Source: an uncultured Alistipes sp. (GTDB lineage Bacteria > Bacteroidota > Bacteroidia > Bacteroidales > Rikenellaceae). Taken from it: 64,000 nt of DNA. A program made the position numbers and the translations under genes. The notes below the pieces were generated by a model. It worked only from the letters and a program-made list of their open reading frames with translations. It searched no databases and was not told the DNA's origin. Shown piece by piece: positions 52,624 through 60,693 of the stretch (positions are counted from its first letter, which is position 1; every line of letters begins with the position of its first letter). The stretch is from assembly GCF_963931675.1 (NCBI RefSeq), contig NZ_OZ007039.1:3313719-3377718 (forward strand), given 5' to 3'.

Positions 52624-53910
52624 TTATCCAAAGTCATTCTGGAACACATCAGCATAAGCGTTGTTGCATGAATAGATATTCAGCACATACTGCCTTGATG
52701 TCCTGCCCCATTTGGCTGGCACAGAGATGAACTTGAAGACAAACGCCTTGATGCGGCTTGTTGCTTTGAGTCCGAACCTCTTCACGTCAAGCCTCGCCAT
52801 GATGAATTTATAGAAGTTGCGTATGAGTGCCGTAAGCAGAAGAAACACCGTGTTTTCTCCCATGAAGGATTTTGGAAGCCTGTTCCAGCCGAATCCGTTA
52901 TTCATTTCATCGAAGATGCGTTCCTTCCCTCCACGGAGGTTATAGAATTTGACAATCTCTTTCTCGGAAGACTCGTAGTCATTTGTAAGGATGCAGCGGT
53001 AGGTGTATTCGCCTTCCCACAGGTCAATCTCACCGTCAATTCGCTTCTGCCTTTGGATTACAAGACGGTATGCCCTCCCTTTCCATTTCTCAACAAGAAT
53101 GGAGTTCAGTTCAAACTCAATGCCGCCCAGTTCCTCTCTCTTCCACCCTCTGAGTGCAAAGATGTCATCGTAGAGCGAACCGCAGCGGTTGGCGCGGATA
53201 TAGAAAGTCATGCAATGCTTTCCGACCTCTTCCACAATTTCCTCTGAGCAGGATCCGCAATCTGCCCTGAAACGATTGACTGTCAATCCTTTCTGTTCAA
53301 TCCTCTCAAAGAATCTCCTCAACGTGTCCTTCTGGTGGAAACGAACGTTAGTGTTGCCGTCGCTGTTCTCTATGCCGACAATCATGTCGCCAATGACAGC
53401 CACACCTGGACGGTACCCGAGAAACTTCTTGTATGTGGGTTTCGCATCAAACTTCTCAGCCTCTATGAACTGGTGGTCGAAGTCAACGTCATACCCCTCG
53501 CCCTCTTTCAGCTGCCCTGTGGACAATAGGCAATTGAGGAGCAGTGTATTCAGCATGTCTGCCGTGTTGAAGTCGTAGGTCTTGCCAGTGTCGGATGTGT
53601 AGGAAATGTTATCCTGGGTCAGTTCCTTTATGGCTCTGAGAATCGTGTCGGCACTGCATGTGCGAAATGTCGGATGAAGCGAGAGGTGGTACATCAGATG
53701 AGTGGTGACATCCTCTATGCATGAGCCGCCACAGAAATAAACGCTCATAAGCGAACGGATGATTTCGCTGTATTGATAACCATACAGCCTGCATCTCATA
53801 CCGAGAGTTGAGTCGATTACAGATGAGAGATTGGAGTCAAATAGCTCCATTATTGAAAAAATTCCTCCAAAAGGAGAGAGTTTCTCAGATTTTATTGCTA
53901 CCTTTACCAT
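52624..53910 (-). CDS. IS1380-family transposase
   Basis: 428 aa. Features of the family: SEKLSPFGGIFSIMELFDSN at the start, DVDFDHQFIEAEKFDAKPTY with the first Asp, FRADCGSCSEEIVEEVGKH with the second, and the YNLRGGKERIFDEMNNGFGW motif carrying the catalytic Glu. Apparently intact. Confidence 0.9.
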   Translation of the reverse strand: MVKVAIKSEKLSPFGGIFSIMELFDSNLSSVIDSTLGMRCRLYGYQYSEIIRSLMSVYFCGGSCIEDVTTHLMYHLSLHPTFRTCSADTILRAIKELTQDNISYTSDTGKTYDFNTADMLNTLLLNCLLSTGQLKEGEGYDVDFDHQFIEAEKFDAKPTYKKFLGYRPGVAVIGDMIVGIENSDGNTNVRFHQKDTLRRFFERIEQKGLTVNRFRADCGSCSEEIVEEVGKHCMTFYIRANRCGSLYDDIFALRGWKREELGGIEFELNSILVEKWKGRAYRLVIQRQKRIDGEIDLWEGEYTYRCILTNDYESSEKEIVKFYNLRGGKERIFDEMNNGFGWNRLPKSFMGENTVFLLLTALIRNFYKFIMARLDVKRFGLKATSRIKAFVFKFISVPAKWGRTSRQYVLNIYSCNNAYADVFQNDFG

Positions 53911-54046
53911 GTCTGTCGGGTTTGATACATATTTTGATTTGCAACACTAAGATAGGTGAAAAATCTGACATGGCAAAATCCTGAGCAACTTTTTGTTGCT
54001 CAGGTACTTAAAAAGTTATATTTGTAATAGTGTTGCGGAATTAAGG
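52624..54046 (-). mobile_element. IS1380-family insertion sequence
   Basis: Transposase gene plus a 106-bp right end (53941-54046) that recurs at 41293-41398. That end has a hairpin CTGAGCAAC/GTTGCTCAG, which may block read-in, and outward TTTG and TATATTTG boxes 21 nt apart. The right end is joined to an IS66 transposase gene; I could not place the left end, which lies before 52624. Confidence 0.75.
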
Positions 54047-55208
54047 ATATAGATCCCATAAAATGATCAAGGAAGGTCTTTGCCACATCAGATGCTCTGC
54101 TGCCGTTATTGTAATGATAATAAACCAACTTGACATGCTTTGCAAAGAAAGCCCATAAGTACTTTCTCCTGTAAGCCTTACCTTCCGGTGTTTCAACTCC
54201 AACGAGTTCGGTAGTCTCATCAACCATAAGGTATTTTGCCTGTTGTACAAACTTCTTGAAGACATCTTCCATAAACTCCCTAAGCCTGGAGATTCCGTTG
54301 TGGATATAGCTGTTCAGCGTGGTATTGCTTATATGGATGCCTTCTCTTGCAAGCAGTCTTATCTGTCTGTTCTCAGGCATGCTGAAGTCATATTTCAGAC
54401 AAAGCAGACGGGCAAGCAGTTCAGGAGAGAAGATTCCTCCAAGGTTTTTCAAGGGATGCTCCATCGTGTTAGTGAAAGTGCCGTCTGCAAGCTTTACCCT
54501 TGCCACCTTGTACACATGTTCCACGTTATGGGCACGCACATGTTCTATAAACCTGTATTCCCACACATCAGCCATTCCGTTGCGGTTCATAAGCCTTGCA
54601 CCATCCGGGAGTTGGTAATAGTCTTCTATTTCATGTACCACTACCTTGTCCACCTTCAGCCTGGTCTTTTCCGCACGTGGTGCGGTTTCCTTTCTTCTTG
54701 AAGGCTTGCTGTTCTGTGCTGTTGCGTTATCGGAAGAGGTATTGCCACCAGCTTCGTTACCATTGGCCTTATTATCATCATCACCTTTCTTGTCAGAACC
54801 GTCATATTCGGACTTCTCCATTGCAGACTTGTCAATGTTACGGTTGTTCAGCAGCCTTCTTTGCTCAGATGTACGGCCGAAACGGTGTTTCCTGCTGTCT
54901 TCAAGCTGAAGTCTGAGATTGGATATCTCGTTTGCAAGCATCATGTTCACCTCGTCTTTTGCTTCAAGCTGCTTCCTCATAAGTTCCATTTCTTTCCTGT
55001 AATGTTCAACCGTGGTTGATTGCTTTTCGAGGGATTCTTTGAGGTCATTGATTGTATCAATCAGAGTTTTTGAGTTCTCCTTGTTGGATTTTTCAATAGA
55101 CTCAAGCCTCGCAATCAGTTCTTTATTCTGTTTGCGAAGCCCTGCTTTTTCCTCATTCGCCAGACCCAGCTGGCAGCAAAGTAACTCGTATGCTCTTTCA
55201 TCAATCAT
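54047..55208 (-). pseudogene. IS66-family transposase TnpC, 3'-truncated
   Basis: About 387 residues of IS66 sequence. Contains the N-terminal leucine-zipper-like coiled coil, KHRFGRTSEQRR, the zinc-binding region and YLMVDETTELVGVETPEGKA. Family members are about 520 aa; the frame runs into the IS1380 end after TFLDHFMGSI and the remainder is not found in the window. Confidence 0.88.
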
Positions 55209-55296
55209 GATATAAAGGTACGAAAAATCAGGCAGTTACGCAAACTTTTTATCGATTATTTTTGTATTATTCCATTGTAAATCAACGCCTTATTAT

Positions 55297-55641
55297 TCAT
55301 TCTTTAGGAGTTACATACATTCTGTCGACTACGATACTTTCCGTCAGGTAAGCCATGTCAGACCACTGTATCCGGTAGCATTTTGACACCTCGTCAAACA
55401 CAGGTTTCTTGAACTTTCCCATGACAGGACGTTTCTCGTAAAGCACATAAAAACCGCGTTCGTAATGAAGTATCTTGACGACCTTCCGGTTACGGGACAT
55501 GAACATATATACATTGGACGCATCACTAGGGTCAAGTGACATCTCTTGCCTTATACTTTCACACAAACGGAAGATGCCTTTCCGTAAATCCACATTACCG
55601 TTGAACAGGTAATAGTTCAGGTTAGCACTCAGTCCAAGCAT
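55297..55641 (-). CDS. tnpB: IS66 accessory protein TnpB
   Basis: 114 aa: YLFNGNVDLRKGIFRLCESI and VYMFMSRNRKVVKILHYERG are the standard IS66 Orf2 signatures. Intact, but its element has lost tnpC function. Confidence 0.92.
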   Translation of the reverse strand: MLGLSANLNYYLFNGNVDLRKGIFRLCESIRQEMSLDPSDASNVYMFMSRNRKVVKILHYERGFYVLYEKRPVMGKFKKPVFDEVSKCYRIQWSDMAYLTESIVVDRMYVTPKE

Positions 55642-55642
55642 A

Positions 55643-56041
55643 TCATCCTATCATTTTATTAAGCAACAGACTCAGATCAAGAACGCTGGTGTTTCTCAGA
55701 AACAGTGTCGCTCCAGACGCCAGTTGTAACTTAACCCATTTTATTGGTGGTTCGCCTTCAGGCTGTTTCACCTCCATCTTTACAGTCGGACTGTTGCAAG
55801 GCTTGCCGGTTATCTGGACTTTAGCAACCTTGGGCTGATCAACCAGAACTGTCTTGCCTAACTTCTCGCTCCAAAGCTGATGACGTTGCCAGTTCATGAA
55901 CTTGTCGTAGTTTACTCCATAATCCGCACAGAACTCGCGAAGATCCTTGGTCTCGCTGCATAACTGGTAGAGGTCATATACCTCCTGATAGTTTACTTTT
56001 TCTTTCGCCATAATCATTGTTGTTATTTGGTTATGGCGCAA
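55643..56041 (-). CDS. tnpA: IS66 accessory protein TnpA
   Basis: 132 aa small protein upstream of tnpB, with a helix-turn-helix-like DLREFCADYGVNYDKFMNWQ near the N-terminus. Position and size fit IS66 Orf1. The end of the IS (inverted, GTAAGCATTC...) lies at about 56090. Confidence 0.8.
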   Translation of the reverse strand: MRHNQITTMIMAKEKVNYQEVYDLYQLCSETKDLREFCADYGVNYDKFMNWQRHQLWSEKLGKTVLVDQPKVAKVQITGKPCNSPTVKMEVKQPEGEPPIKWVKLQLASGATLFLRNTSVLDLSLLLNKMIG

Positions 56042-56092
56042 AGGTAGGTTTGTGAATAATGTGCGTCAAGGCGGAAAATAGAATGCTTACGA

Positions 56093-56110
56093 TGGAGCAT
56101 ACACACCTGA
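56093..56110 (+). pseudogene. Last codons of a DUF4120 gene, cut by IS66
   Basis: TGG AGC ATA CAC ACC TGA encodes WSIHT and stop, identical to the end of the ICE 1 gene at 22530-22547. It begins right at the IS66 end. It marks the left edge of preserved ICE 2 sequence. Confidence 0.75.
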
Positions 56111-56124
56111 AGATAAAATCCTAC

Positions 56125-56162
56125 AAAGCCCATTTACCCCGGTAAATGAGAAAATGGGCTTT
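56125..56162. terminator. Bidirectional terminator
   Basis: AAAGCCCATTT and AAATGGGCTTT form a perfect 11-bp stem between the DUF4120 remnant and the convergent abiEii gene, at the same place as the ICE 1 terminator at 22554-22592. Confidence 0.8.
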
Positions 56163-56164
56163 CA

Positions 56165-56959
56165 TCACTTTTGTAACCTGTCTAACAGGAGCGTTCGTAC
56201 CACCTCATAGCCTTCCTGCGGATTGAACTCTTCATCCGGCCGAAGCAACTGCATGGTATCACCCAAGAACTCATCATCCTGCATTTTGTCTTCCATATTG
56301 ATAATAAATTCTTTGTAAGTAGGAATGTGGTCAACCACAAATTCCATATACTTCTGATAGCAAGCCAGCACGTTGTCTATGTTGATGTCTGATGTGGTCA
56401 AGGCCTTGTACAAATCATACAAATCACGTCCTTTTCTCCGTTGGTACAAGGCACGCAGTTTTGTACCTACCAGTTCATCCAACTGGTAAGTCAGGACATC
56501 GCATTTTCCGTTATACCATTTGTTGACCACTGAAAATGGCATACGTTGCATAGGCAGTACACTGAAATGTTCCTTGCAGTTGATTTCCACTTTCAGATGA
56601 ATCGGGACCACTGGTATGGATTCTGATTCCAGCCTGAAAATCAAAGTGTTGTTGTGCTTTTTCTGCTTCACTTTCGGCTCCCCGAGAAAAGCGAGTGTAT
56701 CTCTTATATGGTCATAGGTCTCTTTGATCGGTTCTGCATTAATCTGTACCAAGTCAATATCTTCACTGTACCTGGGTTGGGGCGAGAGAAACAACTTGTG
56801 TAATGCGGTCCCTCCGCGAAAAGCCAGATGGGAAGCAAGATATTCATCCTTGTATATCTCAGTCAAGGCTCTGCATATCAGCAGATCCTGTTCGACCTGT
56901 TCGGACTCTGTCCATGGAACATGTTCGCTCCATTCTCTGATTGCAAATTCCGGTATCAT
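56165..56959 (-). CDS. AbiEii-family nucleotidyltransferase toxin, ICE 2
   Basis: 264 aa. Signature HLAFRGGTALHKLFLSPQPR, then YSEDIDLVQ with the metal-binding acidic pair; KLRALYQRRKGRDLYDLYKA is the typical second motif of the family. The start overlaps the antitoxin stop by 4 nt. Shorter and only distantly related to the toxin at 13392. Confidence 0.9.
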   Translation of the reverse strand: MIPEFAIREWSEHVPWTESEQVEQDLLICRALTEIYKDEYLASHLAFRGGTALHKLFLSPQPRYSEDIDLVQINAEPIKETYDHIRDTLAFLGEPKVKQKKHNNTLIFRLESESIPVVPIHLKVEINCKEHFSVLPMQRMPFSVVNKWYNGKCDVLTYQLDELVGTKLRALYQRRKGRDLYDLYKALTTSDINIDNVLACYQKYMEFVVDHIPTYKEFIINMEDKMQDDEFLGDTMQLLRPDEEFNPQEGYEVVRTLLLDRLQK

Positions 56960-57771
56960 TCGTCTATTTCTATTTCCTGGTTAATGATTACTTTCCATTT
57001 CTTGTCAACCTCACAACCCTCTGTCGGTTTGTTTATCTTAAACGGTATCTTTCTAAATCTCAGTCCTGCAACCTCCATTTTGGAATATAAGGTTTCCGCC
57101 AAATCCGCTCTTTCCAATACATGTTCCAGAATATAACCCAGACGTTGAAAGACCGGTATGGCCGATGTCTTGAAAAAGGAATCATCGAGGCTGTCCAGAT
57201 TCATTGTCTCAGCCAATTCATTCAACACGGTGCAGACGCGATTCAGACCACCTACACTTTTTTCGTTTTCCACCAGGTCAACAGCTGTCAGTTCAGGACA
57301 AGAAACATTGATGTAACCTGTCTGCGTCTTGTGCTTCCTTACAAATTCCATACTTATTTCCTTCTTGGAAAAGAACAATATGGATGTTCCGCTCTTTGAA
57401 GTATTCCTCATGCTCGGTTGTTCCACCATGAGGGAAAATGTCTGTACTCTTTGATGTGACGCGCCATAAAATGAAGCCGCATTCAAAAGAGCAACATAAT
57501 ATCTTTTCCCAAGATAGGACATCAGCTGATCCATATAGAAAACAGGCGGAATTACGCCTTTTAACGAATATTCCACAGGCATAATGACATAAAAATTACG
57601 CCAGGGAGAAACAATCTTCGCTTTGGCGGCCAAACGGTACAATGCGGTTTTGATATATACCTTACCCGCTGAAGGGAATTGCTTTTCTATATCCTCTTTA
57701 GTGAAGGTGTAATATCCCCTTACTTCCCGGCTTTCAATCCAATCTGACAAAGTTTCTATATGCTTCTTCAT
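56956..57771 (-). CDS. AbiEi-family antitoxin, ICE 2
   Basis: 271 aa. N-terminal winged helix (YTFTKEDIEKQFPSAGKVYI), then the AbiEi domain with SPWRNFYVIMPVEYSLKGVI, PPVFYMDQLMSYLGKRYYVA and SCPELTAVDLVEN. Would neutralise the toxin and repress the operon. Two inverted repeats lie directly upstream. Confidence 0.88.
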   Translation of the reverse strand: MKKHIETLSDWIESREVRGYYTFTKEDIEKQFPSAGKVYIKTALYRLAAKAKIVSPWRNFYVIMPVEYSLKGVIPPVFYMDQLMSYLGKRYYVALLNAASFYGASHQRVQTFSLMVEQPSMRNTSKSGTSILFFSKKEISMEFVRKHKTQTGYINVSCPELTAVDLVENEKSVGGLNRVCTVLNELAETMNLDSLDDSFFKTSAIPVFQRLGYILEHVLERADLAETLYSKMEVAGLRFRKIPFKINKPTEGCEVDKKWKVIINQEIEIDE

Positions 57772-57778
57772 AACTTAG

Positions 57779-57818
57779 TTGCAATGACATTGCAAAAGTA
57801 GTCATTTTTTGACTACTT
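57779..57818 (-). promoter_or_regulatory. abiE 2 operator and -7 box
   Basis: TTGCAATG-A-CATTGCAA (57779-57795) is a perfect palindrome around one base and adjoins AAGTAGTCA-TTTTT-TGACTACTT (57796-57818). The minus-strand -7 box TACTTTTG lies inside the pair. The site starts 7 bp upstream of the start codon, well suited to autorepression by AbiEi. Confidence 0.65.
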
Positions 57819-57924
57819 ACGCAGATTTATTGCATTTTTTGTGTTGAAAGGGAATTTTTCTCCATATTTCTATAAAATGGCATCATAAGCCACGCTTCAC
57901 TTGATAAGTCCCTTCAGAGAAGTT

Positions 57925-58032
57925 AACTCGGAGGGCGAATACCTCCACGTTCAAGCCTCCGGTTTTCGGGACACAAAATTCCCTGCGGTAATTTTCCGCC
58001 CAAAAAAACGCTCCGGTATTGCCGTCCGAGTT
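57925..58032 (+). ncRNA. Second structured element type, ICE 2 copy
   Basis: Arms AACTCGGA (57925-57932) and TCCGAGTT (58025-58032) with an inner A-run/T-run hairpin; same layout as 24519-24625. Sequence after it (AGCAAGCGAAGCGACCTACG) is also shared. The rest of 57819-58515 holds the operator motif and -7 box only. Confidence 0.5.
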
Positions 58033-58392
58033 AGGGAAAGGACCGGGACTTAGCAAGCGAAGCGACCTACGACGCATAGATACAGGTCAAAATAAAAAAG
58101 AATCCGACGGGAGAACCATGCTCCCGTATGCCATCCCAATGGATTACGCCATCCGGTTATTCCCGTAAACAGAATTCCGCTTCCTGTCACAAAAGGACAC
58201 ATCAAGGGGGACAAAAGCAGCTCGCTCCCAACTCTGCATAATTACAGTTTTTCCTTTTCTTCCGTGCGGCTGCGTGTACCGCCATACCCTTGTCTGTCCG
58301 GCCTGTTCCACCCTTTCCTTTGCCGTCTTTCGTTTTTTCTCCTTTTCCTGCCATTTTACCCCGTTTTTTCACTCCGTTTTCTCCGGCCTGCG

Positions 58393-58417
58393 GTGTAATG
58401 TGATGACACATGGTGTA
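58393..58417 (+). promoter_or_regulatory. TGAC-repeat operator motif, site 4 (ICE 2 topoisomerase operon)
   Basis: Half-sites TGTA, TGAC and TGTA 10 bp apart, with the core GTGATGACAC (58400-58409) identical to site 3. It is followed by the -7 box TATATTTG at 58468-58475. Confidence 0.5.
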
Positions 58418-58515
58418 ATATATATCCTAACACATTGCAAATCAATTATTTATCAATTTTTCTCCTATATATTTGCGGTGACAACATGAGTTATCAACAC
58501 TAAAAATCAAAAATT

Positions 58516-60288
58516 ATGGCAAAGAAAAATGCAAGGGAAGAACCCCCGAAACCGCAGGTCTCCGAAAACGAGCAGATGAGTGACATCGTGTTCATCCTCG
58601 ACAAGATGGAACTGATTCTGGAAGCGGTGTCGCAAATCGGACAGGACGGAAAATTCAACACGGTAGCCGCCGACAGGCAGAACCGGAACTCCTTCCTGAA
58701 GATTGACCGCTATGCAGACGCCTTCGAGAACTTCATTAAGAACTTCTGGAGCCAGCTGAAAGACCCGACACGTTTCGGAATCCTCTCCGTCAAGGAAGAC
58801 AGGCTGGACGACCCTGCCGTACAGCAGGCCATCGAGGACATCGCCGCAGGAAAAAAGACAAAAGCCGTGGAGGAATTTCTCAAGCAGTACGAGATTGTTC
58901 CGCGCAACAAGGAAAACCAAAGTATCAACCAAAAAAATCAAGAAGAAATGGCAAAGAAAAATGAAACCCAGCAGCAGGCTGCCGCAGCTGACAGCCAGCC
59001 GCAGACCCAGTCCCCACAGTACCGTTACAACGAGTCCATGATCAACTGGGAACAGCTCAAGAATTTTGGAATCTCCCGTGAATACCTCCAGGAACGCGGA
59101 CTGCTCGAACAGATGCTCAAGGGATACAAGACCAACCAGGTAGTACCCATCAGCATGAACTTCGGCTCGGCCGTACTGAGAACGGACGCACGTCTGTCAT
59201 TCCAGCAGTCCATGGCAGGCGAAGTGGTGCTCGGCATCCACGGTATCCGGCAGAAACCCGACCTTGACCGACCGTATTTCGGACATATCTTCTCCGACGA
59301 GGACAAGAAGAACCTGCTCGAAACGGGCAACATGGGACGTGTCGTGGAACTGAAAGGACGCAACGGGGAATATATCCCTTCCTTCATCAGCATCGACAAG
59401 CTGACCAACGAGGTGGTCGCCATGAAAGCGGAGAATGCCTTCATCCCGAGGGAAATCAAGGGCGTGGAACTGACAGAGCAGGAGCAGAATGACCTGCGTG
59501 AAGGCAAGAAGGTCTATGTCGAGGGCATGATCGCCAAGTCCGGCAACGAGTTCAACGCCTTCATTCAGGTAAATGCCGAACGCAGGGGTGTCGAGTTCAT
59601 TTTCGAGAACGACAAGCTCTTCAACCGCCAGACACTCGGGGGCGTGGAACTGACACAGAAACAGATTGAAGACCTGAACGCCGGGAAAGCCATCTTCGTG
59701 GAGGGCATGCAGCGCAAGGACGGCGAGGTGTTCTCCTCCTACGTGAAGCTGGACGAGGCGACAGGCCGTCCGTCATACACCCGCTACAACCCGGACTCCC
59801 CGGAGGGCGCACGTGAAATCTATATCCCCAACGAAATCAACGGGGTGAAGATTACGGCGGAGGAACAGCAGCAGCTCCGTGACGGCAAGGTGATTTTCCT
59901 CAACGACATGGTGAATCGCAAGGGAGAGGAATTCTCCTCCTTCATCAAGGCCGATTTGGAAACGGGACGCCTGAGCTACTCCCGTACGCCGGACGGTTTC
60001 GAGCAGCGCGAGGATTTCAAGATTCCAACCAAGGTATGGGACGTGGAACTGACCAGACAGCAGCGTGCGGACCTGCAGAGCGGAAAGGCCGTGCTGGTGG
60101 AAGGCATAAAGGGATATGACGGGAAGACCATCTCGCAGTACGTCAAGGCGAACTTCAACCAGGGGCGTCTGGACTTCTACAACGAGAATCCTGACCGCAA
60201 GCGTGACGCCTCGCAGCGAAACGTGGTGGCCAACAGCCAGCGACAGGAACAGGGAAACCGCAAGTCAAAAGGTGCGAGCATTGCCTGA
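58516..60288 (+). CDS. DUF4099/DUF3945 repeat protein, ICE 2
   Basis: 590 aa, homologue of 25115-26866 with the same order: N-terminal helical domain, internal MAKKNETQQ at residue 145, DUF4099 domain (NWEQLKNFGISREYLQERGL) and about four DUF3945-like repeats. GC-richer codon use than the ICE 1 copy shows the two elements come from different lineages rather than a recent duplication. Confidence 0.8.
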   Translation: MAKKNAREEPPKPQVSENEQMSDIVFILDKMELILEAVSQIGQDGKFNTVAADRQNRNSFLKIDRYADAFENFIKNFWSQLKDPTRFGILSVKEDRLDDPAVQQAIEDIAAGKKTKAVEEFLKQYEIVPRNKENQSINQKNQEEMAKKNETQQQAAAADSQPQTQSPQYRYNESMINWEQLKNFGISREYLQERGLLEQMLKGYKTNQVVPISMNFGSAVLRTDARLSFQQSMAGEVVLGIHGIRQKPDLDRPYFGHIFSDEDKKNLLETGNMGRVVELKGRNGEYIPSFISIDKLTNEVVAMKAENAFIPREIKGVELTEQEQNDLREGKKVYVEGMIAKSGNEFNAFIQVNAERRGVEFIFENDKLFNRQTLGGVELTQKQIEDLNAGKAIFVEGMQRKDGEVFSSYVKLDEATGRPSYTRYNPDSPEGAREIYIPNEINGVKITAEEQQQLRDGKVIFLNDMVNRKGEEFSSFIKADLETGRLSYSRTPDGFEQREDFKIPTKVWDVELTRQQRADLQSGKAVLVEGIKGYDGKTISQYVKANFNQGRLDFYNENPDRKRDASQRNVVANSQRQEQGNRKSKGASIA

Positions 60289-60305
60289 TGGCAGGTTACT
60301 GAAAA

Positions 60306-60599
60306 ATGAATGTTGAATCAAAAAAAGAAAGAAATATGAAAAAGGAAAACGGAAACGACATGCCTTTCAAGGCTGATGAAGTGAACTGGGACGAACTCTC
60401 CGGTATCGGTATCATGAAGGACGAGCTGGAACTCTCCGGCGAAATGGACACCCTCCTCAGGGGAGAGAAAACGAAAGTGATGTCCCTGAGCCTCGTGCTC
60501 CTCGGCGTGGACGTGGTGATGGACGCCACCCTGCAGCTGGTCCGCAAGGGCGAGGCACCGCTGCTGGAAATCCAGGGAGTGACACCGCTGGGCAGATAG
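60306..60599 (+). CDS. Small DUF4099-like protein, ICE 2
   Basis: 97 aa, homologue of the 26891 gene: FKADEVNWDELSGIGIMKDE and SLSLVLLGVDVVMDATLQLV. An ATG at 60336 is an alternative start. Confidence 0.72.
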   Translation: MNVESKKERNMKKENGNDMPFKADEVNWDELSGIGIMKDELELSGEMDTLLRGEKTKVMSLSLVLLGVDVVMDATLQLVRKGEAPLLEIQGVTPLGR

Positions 60600-60693
60600 C
60601 CTGAGAGCAATTATCAAGTAAACCGATGTCTTACCGCCGTTTCCTGTCTTCCGCACGGAAAACGGGAAACGGCTTAATTTTTATCCTAACAAT

